A stretch of DNA of 17,664 nucleotides from a bacterium (GTDB taxonomy: Bacteria; Ratteibacteria; UBA8468; B48-G9; JAFGKM01): positions 1 through 17,664 of the forward strand of contig JAGGVW010000242.1 of NCBI GenBank assembly GCA_021157805.1, in the 5' to 3' direction. Positions within the stretch are counted from its first letter, which is position 1. The number at the start of each line of letters is the position of its first letter. The notes under the pieces are model-generated. The model ran no database searches and was not told the DNA's origin. It saw nothing but the letters and a program-made list of their open reading frames with translations. Shown here one piece after another: positions 1-7,087 of this stretch. The position numbers and the translations under genes are program-made.

Positions 1-2
1 TT

Positions 3-206
3 CTTATTTCTCTATACTATCATAAATCAGATACAATTTAAGTAATACTTCCTAGGAAAATCCCGTTTTATGTTGATAGTGGAGCATTTTATCTTTTTGA
101 AGATGGATATTGTGGCGAGTTAGAGCCAAATTGTAGAGGATGTCCGGTAAACAAAGTCTGTAAGAAATATCTAAAATGGACTGCATATCAAATATGGGAG
201 GAATAG
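3..206 (+). pseudogene. 3' end of an iron-sulfur-loop DNA glycosylase-like gene with an in-frame stop
   Basis: The frame ending at the TAG at 204-206 encodes a C-terminus with four cysteines spaced C-x6-C-x2-C-x5-C, starting with YCGELEPN and CRGCP. This is the spacing of the [4Fe-4S] loop that closes endonuclease III/MutY-type HhH-GPD DNA glycosylases, which excise damaged bases. The loop is followed by a short basic tail. The same frame is open from base 3 but carries a TAA at 39-41, and I see no ATG after it, so the visible part is either a decayed gene or carries a local sequence error. The glycosylase core would lie left of the window. The cysteine spacing is seen directly; the family call is inference from one motif, and another protein with this loop is possible. 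Confidence 0.45.
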
Positions 207-347
207 AAATGCCCGCCACTTCCGATAACAGCGGACATACAGCTACGGTGTTTCGCACCTTCGCCCAAATTCGGCAAAGCCGACCTTCTTTTATGCACCA
301 ACCATTAAAGGAATCCTTACTCTAAGGGGAAAGGATTTTGTGAAAAG
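207..347. other. Locally GC-rich intergenic spacer with small hairpins
   Basis: No gene is supported here. Bases 211-290 are visibly richer in G+C than the surroundings. They hold three short inverted repeats in a row: TCCG/CGGA at 221-235, GGTG/CACC at 247-259 around a TTTCG loop, and TCGGC/GCCGA at 271-283 around AAA. A fourth pair, AATCCTT/AAGGATT, lies at 312-337. The spacer separates two convergent genes, so some hairpins could act in transcription termination. None has a convincing uninterrupted T-tract; the best is TTTT after 337 on the plus strand. A structured RNA or a mobile repeat is equally possible. Confidence 0.4.
271..283. terminator. Possible weak terminator hairpin between convergent genes
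   Basis: The perfect 5-bp stem TCGGC-AAA-GCCGA is symmetric and could work for either of the two converging transcripts. On the plus strand it is followed by CCTTCTTTT, and on the minus strand by ATTTGGG. Neither is a strong U-tract. The call rests mainly on the position between converging genes. Confidence 0.25.
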
Positions 348-2201
348 TTAGGGTGTTTGAGTGAGGAATTTGTGGATTCCTTCAGCAGCAACTTTTGCAT
401 CTGCAATTGCAGTGACTGCATCAAGGTTTATATTTACTATATCTCCACCAGCAAAGACCTTGGGGATAGTAGTCATTCCATTTTCATCTACTTTTACCTT
501 TCTCCTTTCTGTAAATTCTAACTTTTTAAATAAATTCTCAGGAATAAATGAAAAGTCAGGTGCCTGACCTATTGCTTCAATTATCATATCCCCTTCTAAG
601 AACATCTCTTTATCTTCATAAAAAGTAGGAGCAAATCTTCCATTCTCATCAAAAACACTTTTCACCTTAATACAAACAAGGCCTTTTATATTTCCTTTCT
701 CATCTAAAACAACTTCTTTCGGCCCCCATCCAGGATTAAACTGAATTCCTTCTGCTTTCGCATCTTCAATTTCTTCCTCGCTTGCAGGCATTATGTCCCA
801 ATCCTCTAATGAGACGGTTTTGGTTACTACCTTTTCACCTGGATATTGCATATTTTGACATCTCAGGGCTTCTCTTGCTACATCCATTGCTACATTCCCT
901 CCTCCTATTACAATTACCTCTTTGCCCACTTTAAATCCTTTACCAATCTTATTCTCCCTTAAAAAAAGAAGGGCAGGGATGCATTTTTCAGAGTTTTTGA
1001 CTTTTGTAGACCTGCTTATAGTTGTTCCTATGCCCAGATAAACTGCATCGTATTCCTTCAAAATTTCTTCAAACATCACATCTTTACCTACTGTAGTATT
1101 AAATCTGAATTCCACTCCCAATGAGGAGATGTAATTAACATCTTTATCTATTGCTTCAATGGGAAGCCTATAGAGAGGAGGACCTATCCTCATCATTCCT
1201 CCACCACCGCCAAGAGAATCAAAGACGGTTATACTGTATCCTTTAAGTCTTAAGAAATAAGCAACTGAAAGACCGGATGGACCTGCTCCTATAACTGCCA
1301 CTTTTTTACCAGTTGGCGAACCAGGTTTCTGTTCCAGAACTTTTTTATAATCTTTTATGGAATCGGCAGTATATCTTTTAAGCCATCTTATGGCTAATGG
1401 TTCTCCTCTTATACCAATTGAACAGACCTTTTCACAATGAGCCATACATATTCTTCCACAGATTGAAGGTATGGGGTTATCTTCAAATATTTTTCTCAAT
1501 GATTCCTCTTCCTTGCCTTCATATATTGCTTTTATATAATCAGAAATTTTTAAATGTGCAGGACAGGCATCTTCACATAACTTACATTCAAGACATCTTT
1601 CTGCTTCTTTCTTTGCTTCTTCTCTGCTGTAACCAAGAACCTGCTCAATAAAAGAAAGTTTCCTTTCTTCTGGAGGGACTTCTTTCATAGGAACTCTTTC
1701 TGGCTCAAATAATGTATAATTTAAGTCTGAGACAAATCCTTCAAATTTTTCTTTTCTGTGAGAAAGGCTGGCTTTGAAAATTGAATATTCGTTTTCAGAG
1801 AAGAAATGTTGTCTATCTGTCTTTTCATCCTTTGCAAGATATACAAAACTATCAGTTGCATGGTCAATATGAAGGTAATCCCTGGATAACCTCAATGAGC
1901 CAGGAGGGCATATATCAACACAAAGTCCACAAAAACAACATCTACCATAATCAATCTGTGGTCTTTCATTTTTCTCGCCTGGCTCTGGTTTTATTTCAGG
2001 AATTTTTACCATAGTAATTGCCTGATTAGGACATATATCAGCACAATTCCCACATCCAGTGCATTTTTCCCAATCATTAAGATGAAGTCCTCTATATCTT
2101 TTAGATGCATCCCTTTTCTGAAAAGGGAAAAGGAATGTTCTCGGTTTCTGAAAAAGATACTTTATTGCTTTAAATGGACTTAAAAAACTTACCTTTCCCA
2201 T
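348..2201 (-). CDS. Fused ferredoxin subunit (NuoI/MbxN-like) and GltD/NfnB-like FAD-NAD(P)H oxidoreductase
   Basis: A 617-residue fusion and the last gene of the membrane-complex operon. Residues 1-115 match the NuoI/MbxN electron-entry subunit, with two C-x2-C-x2-C-x3-C sets (C47/50/53/57 and C88/91/94/98) for two [4Fe-4S] clusters. Residues about 185-617 match the glutamate synthase small subunit (GltD)/NfnB fold: further cysteines at 203/206/209/213 and 248/252/256/260, FAD-binding GAGPSG (305-310), a second Rossmann motif GGGNVA (433-438) for NAD(P)H, and the late FAD motif AGGD (585-588). The expected role is electron transfer between NAD(P)H, ferredoxin and the peripheral arm on the cytoplasmic side. 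The ATG at 2201 is chosen because GGAGG lies 5 bases before it; the upstream ATG at 2213 has no SD. The gap to the preceding gene is 15 bp. No glutamate synthase large subunit is nearby, so glutamate synthesis is unlikely. Direction of flow and NADH versus NADPH preference cannot be read from the sequence. Confidence 0.88.
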   Translation of the reverse strand: MGKVSFLSPFKAIKYLFQKPRTFLFPFQKRDASKRYRGLHLNDWEKCTGCGNCADICPNQAITMVKIPEIKPEPGEKNERPQIDYGRCCFCGLCVDICPPGSLRLSRDYLHIDHATDSFVYLAKDEKTDRQHFFSENEYSIFKASLSHRKEKFEGFVSDLNYTLFEPERVPMKEVPPEERKLSFIEQVLGYSREEAKKEAERCLECKLCEDACPAHLKISDYIKAIYEGKEEESLRKIFEDNPIPSICGRICMAHCEKVCSIGIRGEPLAIRWLKRYTADSIKDYKKVLEQKPGSPTGKKVAVIGAGPSGLSVAYFLRLKGYSITVFDSLGGGGGMMRIGPPLYRLPIEAIDKDVNYISSLGVEFRFNTTVGKDVMFEEILKEYDAVYLGIGTTISRSTKVKNSEKCIPALLFLRENKIGKGFKVGKEVIVIGGGNVAMDVAREALRCQNMQYPGEKVVTKTVSLEDWDIMPASEEEIEDAKAEGIQFNPGWGPKEVVLDEKGNIKGLVCIKVKSVFDENGRFAPTFYEDKEMFLEGDMIIEAIGQAPDFSFIPENLFKKLEFTERRKVKVDENGMTTIPKVFAGGDIVNINLDAVTAIADAKVAAEGIHKFLTQTP

Positions 2202-2216
2202 CCTTTCCTCCATTCT

Positions 2217-3314
2217 TTATCTATCAATCTCAGGTGCAACTACATACAAACTTATCATTATATTTCCCACATCGGCAATACTTGCTCCTTTTAAAAGTTT
2301 TGGTAAAATAAATAATCCATGATTAAAAGATGGAGTTTTAAAATGGACTCTATAGGGAGTATTTCCTCCATTGCTTACTAAATAAAGTCCTAATTCTCCT
2401 CTTGAAGATTCTACTCTCACATAGGTCTCACCCTCAGGGATTTTCCATTTGAAGGGATTTGGAGTTCTTTCATAAACTTTTCCTTCTGGCATTTTTTCTA
2501 AACATTGCATTATAATTTTCGCACTTTCCAGCATCTCATCTCTTATAACTAAAATTCTGGAATAGGCATCTCCATCTGCTCTTGTCGGAATATCAAACTC
2601 AACTTTATCATAAGCAAGATAAGGTTCTATTTTTCTTATATCGTGTTTTATACCAGTTGCTCTTAGAACCTGACCTGTCGCTGCCCATTCTATTGCCTCT
2701 TCCTTCTTAATCTTTCCAATATCTTTTGCCCTTTCATAAAAAATGCGATTTTCAAAAAAGGTCTCATTGTAATCAGGAAGTTTGCTGGCTAAAGCATGAA
2801 GAAAATGCATAACTTTTTCTTCAAATCCATCAGGTAAATCCCTTCTTACCCCTCCAGGGAGAATATATATGTGATAAACCCTTCCCCCTGTCAATTCCTC
2901 AAATAAATCAAGAATATGGTCTCTATCCGCCATTGCCCATTGTGCTGGAGTATCAAATCCAAGCATATTCGCATATGCCCAGGCACCAAAAAGATGTGAT
3001 GCTAACCTTCCGAGTTCCAATACAATTGTTCTTATGTATTTTGCCCTTTCAGGTATCTGGATATTTGCCAACTTCTCAACAGCCATAGCATAAACTGCCT
3101 CCATGGAGTCAGGCTCAATAACATTTATCCTGCACACAAAAGGGAAGTTCTGAACCCAGTTTCTTAACTCCATAAGTTTCTCAAACCCTCTGTGAAGATA
3201 GCCCGGGTTGGGAATTGCTTCTAAAATTCTATCCCCTTCTACCTTTAAAGTTATGCTGAAATTCCCTACCATTCCAGGATGCTGAGGACCAAAGTAAAGT
3301 TCAAGTTCTCTCAT
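2217..3314 (-). CDS. mbxL: Complex I 49-kDa/NuoD-like large subunit (MbxL-like), no [NiFe] site
   Basis: A 365-residue NuoD/hydrogenase-large-subunit homologue, expected to sit on the membrane arm next to the NuoB-like subunit. The family motifs GPQHP (9-13), AMAVEKL (76-82) and an EIDR C-terminus are present. The four cysteines that bind NiFe in group 4 hydrogenases are not: the first site reads CRINVIEPDS (61-70), without a CxxC, and the tail reads VVAPEIDR (358-365). By my alignment, the quinone-contacting His and Tyr of Thermus Nqo4 (His38, Tyr87) are also replaced, by V16 and V64. This fits the MBX/MBS type rather than a hydrogenase or a quinone-reducing complex. The ATG at 3314 is chosen for the GGAGG 6 bases upstream. 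It overlaps the nuoC-like gene by 14 bp in another frame; a longer in-frame extension lies wholly inside that gene and is rejected. Confidence 0.9.
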   Translation of the reverse strand: MRELELYFGPQHPGMVGNFSITLKVEGDRILEAIPNPGYLHRGFEKLMELRNWVQNFPFVCRINVIEPDSMEAVYAMAVEKLANIQIPERAKYIRTIVLELGRLASHLFGAWAYANMLGFDTPAQWAMADRDHILDLFEELTGGRVYHIYILPGGVRRDLPDGFEEKVMHFLHALASKLPDYNETFFENRIFYERAKDIGKIKKEEAIEWAATGQVLRATGIKHDIRKIEPYLAYDKVEFDIPTRADGDAYSRILVIRDEMLESAKIIMQCLEKMPEGKVYERTPNPFKWKIPEGETYVRVESSRGELGLYLVSNGGNTPYRVHFKTPSFNHGLFILPKLLKGASIADVGNIMISLYVVAPEIDR

Positions 3315-3795
3315 TTCTATCCTCCACAGATGGAATTTCATCAAATGTTTTTTTAACATATTTTCTTGTATCAAAGTCCTTTCTAAAAGGGGGCAAGTCA
3401 TGCCAGTTTTCAAGGAATAAAGGGGAAAGGTCTGGATTCCCCTTAAATTTAACTCCAAATAGTTCATATATCTCTCTTTCATAAACTTTAGCATTCTCAA
3501 AAATCTTAAGTATGGTCTCTGTTTCTGCATTTTTCCTCTCAATTCTTATCTTAACCATTACATGAAGAGGACTATTAAGGGGAGCAAGATGATATATAAG
3601 TTCAAACTCACCTTTCTTTATCCAATCAACACAGGAAATTGCTTTAAGTTGTCTGAATCCTTCTCTCTTTAAAAACTCTAAAATAGATAGAGTGGTTGCC
3701 TTTTTTGTTTTTACAACCATTCTATTTCTTTCAGGAAATTCAACTTCAGTATCCTTATAAATTTTTTCAATTTTCCTTTTTAATTCTTCATCCAT
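3301..3795 (-). CDS. mbxK: Complex I 30-kDa/NuoC-like subunit (MbxK-like)
   Basis: A 164-residue protein of the NuoC/hydrogenase 30-kDa family, a peripheral-arm structural subunit that packs against the NuoD-like large subunit. The family signature EREIYELFGVKFKGNP lies at about residues 104-119, followed by the usual L-PPFRKDF stretch before the C-terminus. No cofactor ligands are expected in this subunit. The ATG at 3795 has the SD AAGGAG about 7 bases upstream. The in-frame start at 3813 would extend only six residues and has no better SD. It overlaps the nuoB-like gene by 8 bp and the nuoD-like gene by 14 bp, which suggests translational coupling. Confidence 0.92.
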   Translation of the reverse strand: MDEELKRKIEKIYKDTEVEFPERNRMVVKTKKATTLSILEFLKREGFRQLKAISCVDWIKKGEFELIYHLAPLNSPLHVMVKIRIERKNAETETILKIFENAKVYEREIYELFGVKFKGNPDLSPLFLENWHDLPPFRKDFDTRKYVKKTFDEIPSVEDRNERT

Positions 3796-4357
3796 TTTTA
3801 TTCTCCTTCTCATCTACAGGATAAAGAGGAGGCCAGGGAAGTTTACCAAACAGTTTCTCCTGGTTTCTTCTATAGAATTTATAGTTTTTTCTGTATCGGA
3901 TGTAACCGGTTGCTGCCCCTTTATCTATCATCATCCACAGTTTTGTCACACCAATAAATATTGCTTCGGGTCTTGGCATACATCCTGCAATCCATCCATC
4001 TATGGGAATATATTTATCAATATGTTTTATAGTGTTATAAGAATCCCAGTACATCCCACCATTTATAGGACAGGAACCAAAAGCAACAGTATATTTTGGT
4101 TCAGGCATCTGTTCATAAGTTCTTATAATTGCTTTTAGTGTTTTTACTGAAACATATCCTGTAATCATAAATAGATTTGCCTGGCGAGGAGTTGCTACAG
4201 GAATTACTCCAAATCTTTCTGCATCCCATTGGGATGTTATAGTAGGTGGCACTTCAATTATCCCGCATCCTGTGCAGAAATAAACTGCCCAAAGAGAATA
4301 TTTATGCCCCATCTTATTAGGTTCTTTCAGCCATTTAAGAATGTTTTTCCTATCCAT
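3788..4357 (-). CDS. mbxJ: Complex I PSST/NuoB-like [4Fe-4S] subunit (MbxJ-like)
   Basis: A 189-residue NuoB/hydrogenase small-subunit homologue that carries the cluster nearest the catalytic pocket (N2 in complex I). Four ligands are visible: C28 and C31 in FCTGCG, C96 in GSCPING and C126 in AGCMPRP. The first pair is spaced CxxC, as in group 4 hydrogenases and MBX, rather than the adjacent Cys-Cys of canonical complex I. The protein ends in a Lys/Arg- and Pro-rich tail. The gene starts at the ATG at 4357 with GAGGTGAG just upstream and lies 3 bp after the nuoH-like gene. It is probably co-translated with its neighbours as part of the same operon. Confidence 0.93.
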   Translation of the reverse strand: MDRKNILKWLKEPNKMGHKYSLWAVYFCTGCGIIEVPPTITSQWDAERFGVIPVATPRQANLFMITGYVSVKTLKAIIRTYEQMPEPKYTVAFGSCPINGGMYWDSYNTIKHIDKYIPIDGWIAGCMPRPEAIFIGVTKLWMMIDKGAATGYIRYRKNYKFYRRNQEKLFGKLPWPPLYPVDEKENKNG

Positions 4358-4360
4358 CTC

Positions 4361-5251
4361 TCACCTCACTACTTTTGAAATTATCACTCCCAGAAAAGCA
4401 AATATAGTTGGCCACTTCCATAAATATCTTAATGCCTGTTCCAATCTCAATCTTGGAAAGACAGAATGAATTAAAACCATAATGAAAAAGATAGTAAGCA
4501 TTTTCAAAAAGAAATAAAAGATGTTTTCTCCTCCACCCAAAAATAAATCAACAAAAAGCGCAATCATTATAAATATACTGAAAGAATGTTGAATATGAAA
4601 AAGTCCAAGATATTTTCCTCCGTATTCAACTGCAGGGCCTGAAGAAATTTCCTGAGGTGCACTTACTATATCAAATGGTCTCATTCCCAGCATAGCAGGT
4701 AGAATCATAAAATATGCTATCCCTGATAGAAAAAGAGGAGAAAATAATGTCCAGTGAAAATTTTTCTGAGAATTTACTATATCAACAATAGAAATCGTTC
4801 TGTAAAAACTCATAATAGAAAGAAGGATTAAAAGAAACGGGACTTCATATCCCAGACATAAAATCAATTTCCGTGATATTCCAATGCTTATATTAGGATT
4901 TGCTCCTTCTCCTCCAGAAAGAGCAATTCCTAAAGGTAAAAACAACATTATATAAAGTATTACCAATAACCCTCCTGAACTTTTCAATGGACAAATTCCT
5001 CCAAAAGGGATGAATAAAATTACAACAATTGAACCTGCCAAAGAAAGAATTAATCCCAGGTCAAAAAGAGCCCCATGTGAAAAACCTTTCTGATGGAAAA
5101 GTTTTATCACATCTAAAAGTGGTTGAATTATGGGAGGACCGTATCTTTGATGGATTCTGGCAACAATTTTTCTAAATAAACCAAGGAAAAACACCCCAAT
5201 AATAAAAGCAAGGAATGGAGAAAAGATAAATTCTATTATTTTTATCACCAT
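4361..5251 (-). CDS. mbxM: NuoH-like membrane subunit (MbxM-like)
   Basis: A 296-residue, strongly hydrophobic protein of the NuoH/hydrogenase subunit-4 family. It anchors the peripheral arm and links the catalytic site to the ion-translocating subunits. Recognisable features are the RIHQRYGPP loop near the N-terminus, a GGEGANPN loop, and the cytoplasmic segment RPFDIVSAPQEISSGP with EYGGKYLGLF, which is the family signature with conserved acidic residues. About eight membrane segments are visible. The ATG at 5251 is preferred because GGGGGA precedes it; an in-frame GTG at 5263 has no SD. It overlaps the upstream antiporter-like gene by 7 bp. Confidence 0.92.
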   Translation of the reverse strand: MVIKIIEFIFSPFLAFIIGVFFLGLFRKIVARIHQRYGPPIIQPLLDVIKLFHQKGFSHGALFDLGLILSLAGSIVVILFIPFGGICPLKSSGGLLVILYIMLFLPLGIALSGGEGANPNISIGISRKLILCLGYEVPFLLILLSIMSFYRTISIVDIVNSQKNFHWTLFSPLFLSGIAYFMILPAMLGMRPFDIVSAPQEISSGPAVEYGGKYLGLFHIQHSFSIFIMIALFVDLFLGGGENIFYFFLKMLTIFFIMVLIHSVFPRLRLEQALRYLWKWPTIFAFLGVIISKVVR

Positions 5252-7086
5252 ACTTTCCCCCACAGTTTAATAGCAATTAAAATTACAAGGAATAAAACGA
5301 TGTAAGTTACATAATACCCTAAATCTCCACAATATATTTTCCTTGTTCTATCGCTTAAAGTTCTTCCTGCTTTCACAATCTGTGAATAAAATTCATCTAC
5401 AAAATCTCTGAAATACGGTTTAATCATCCTGAATAAAGGTTGATAAAACTCAACCGTATAATTATATTTATCTACTGGAATATATGAACCAGCAGCGTAA
5501 TTGTTATCCTGAGAAATTCTTGTTCTCTTTTCTCCCATCTGGAAAATGAGTCTGATGAATACCAAAGCAATCAAAACTGTTGCGAAAATGTTAATCATAT
5601 TTAAAGCACCTTTTTCAGAGGCAATTCCCCAGATGCTTACATCCAATGAGGGAAATCCTAGTGAGACAGCGATTGAATTTATAACCTTTAAAGGAATACC
5701 TGGAAGAATACCGAAGAGAATGATAATTAAACTAAGTATAATTATTGGAAATTGCATACTAAAAGGAACTTCTTTGACATCTTTATATTTTTCAGGAAGT
5801 TGTCCTAAGAAAATGTTATGAATAAACTTGTAGAGAGAAAGAATAGTTCCCCAGGTTCCTATTAATGCAGCAAATGCTAAAAAGGGGTGCCCTTTCAGAA
5901 TTAATGTTTTGTAAATTAACCACTTTGAAACAAATCCATTAGTTAAAGGAATACCAATTAACCCACAGGCTCCCACTAACGCTCCAAAAAAAGTAATAGG
6001 CATCTTCTTTATAAGTCCACCCAGAGAATTTAAATCTCTCACACCTCTTGTTCTGTACTCTATTGCCCCCACAGTTAAGAAAAGTAAAGATTTAAATGTA
6101 GCATGATTAAAAATATGAAATACTCCACCAGCAAATCCTAAATTCGTCCCAAAAGTAATTCCAAGGATTATATAACCTACCTGGCCAATGGAATGCCAGG
6201 CCAAAAGTTTCTTAGCATCATTTTGAAGTAAAGCAATAAATGTAGAGATTACCAGAGTAATAGCTCCCAGCCAGCATAGAACCCAGTGGGCTATAAACAA
6301 TTCCAAGAAAAGATTTAATCCTGCTATTATATATAAGATAAGTAGAAAACCATAACTCCCCATCTTTATCAATATTCCAGAAAGAACAGCAGAAAATGGA
6401 CTTGGTGCTTCTGAATGAGCAGGAGGAAGCCAGGTATGGAAAGGCCATATAGCATTTTTTATTCCGAAAGCGATAAGGAAAAGAATTGATATAAGTAAGA
6501 TATAATTAGAAGAAGCAGAAGGAATTTGAGAAGAAATTTGAGATATATTCAGTGTGCCATAACTTGTATAAATAGATATCATTCCAACAAGCATACAGAT
6601 TGAACCAATAATAGACATAACAATATATTTCATACCTGCTTTTAAAGCAGGTCCTCTGTTATAACTTATAAGAAGGAAAGCACTCCAACTCATAATTTCC
6701 CAGAAAATATAAAAAGAAAGAAAATCACCTGATAAAACAATTCCTAACATTGAAGCATTTACAACAAGCATAATAAAATAATAGAAATCCAGTTTTTCTT
6801 TGTTTTTCATATAACTTAAGGAAAAGATTACTGAAAGTGTTGTAATAACCTCAACTGCTATTGCAAAAAGCCAGGAAAGTTTATTTATTGTTAAGATAAG
6901 AGGAAGATTGAAGAAATTAAAATAATGAATAGTTTGAGATTTGCCATAAAAACAGGAAATAAATCCTACTAAAACCAGAGAAATAAAAACAGCAAAAAAG
7001 TCCCTTATTTTAGAAGAAACCTTACCACAAAGGTAAGTGAGAAAACTTCCACCAAAAGCAGTTATCATTAAAATTTCCAGATTCAT
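5245..7086 (-). CDS. Antiporter-like proton/sodium channel subunit, second copy (MbxH'/NuoL-like)
   Basis: A 613-residue NuoL/MrpA/MrpD-family membrane protein with about fourteen predicted helices, thought to carry H+ or Na+. Key charged residues of the family are visible: E130 in FWEIMSW (TM5), K210 in FGIKNAIWPFHTWLP (TM7) and K241 in GILIKMG (TM8). After the channel core there is a long C-terminal extension (about 505-613) with a polar helical stretch and one last membrane helix, reminiscent of the tail of NuoL-type subunits. It follows a sister gene of the same family by 1 bp, as in mbx operons that carry two antiporter subunits. The ATG at 7086 has GGGGAG upstream; the alternative at 7104 lies inside the previous gene. 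Confidence 0.9.
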   Translation of the reverse strand: MNLEILMITAFGGSFLTYLCGKVSSKIRDFFAVFISLVLVGFISCFYGKSQTIHYFNFFNLPLILTINKLSWLFAIAVEVITTLSVIFSLSYMKNKEKLDFYYFIMLVVNASMLGIVLSGDFLSFYIFWEIMSWSAFLLISYNRGPALKAGMKYIVMSIIGSICMLVGMISIYTSYGTLNISQISSQIPSASSNYILLISILFLIAFGIKNAIWPFHTWLPPAHSEAPSPFSAVLSGILIKMGSYGFLLILYIIAGLNLFLELFIAHWVLCWLGAITLVISTFIALLQNDAKKLLAWHSIGQVGYIILGITFGTNLGFAGGVFHIFNHATFKSLLFLTVGAIEYRTRGVRDLNSLGGLIKKMPITFFGALVGACGLIGIPLTNGFVSKWLIYKTLILKGHPFLAFAALIGTWGTILSLYKFIHNIFLGQLPEKYKDVKEVPFSMQFPIIILSLIIILFGILPGIPLKVINSIAVSLGFPSLDVSIWGIASEKGALNMINIFATVLIALVFIRLIFQMGEKRTRISQDNNYAAGSYIPVDKYNYTVEFYQPLFRMIKPYFRDFVDEFYSQIVKAGRTLSDRTRKIYCGDLGYYVTYIVLFLVILIAIKLWGKVW

Positions 7087-7087
7087 T

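Noticed and set aside
52..258. Minus-strand 68-residue frame at the left edge
   Set aside because: It is antisense to the cysteine-loop frame, resembles no protein and crosses the hairpin region.
312..337. Intrinsic terminator for the membrane-complex operon
   Set aside because: The 7-bp stem AATCCTT/AAGGATT is AT-rich with a 12-base loop and lacks a U-tract on the minus strand.
348..2201. Glutamate synthase small subunit
   Set aside because: The GltD-like half is fused to a NuoI-type ferredoxin domain at the end of a membrane-complex operon, and no large subunit is nearby.
3315..3542. N-terminal extension of the NuoD-like subunit
   Set aside because: It lies wholly inside the nuoC-like gene in another frame; the ATG at 3314 has its own GGAGG and gives a normal N-terminus.
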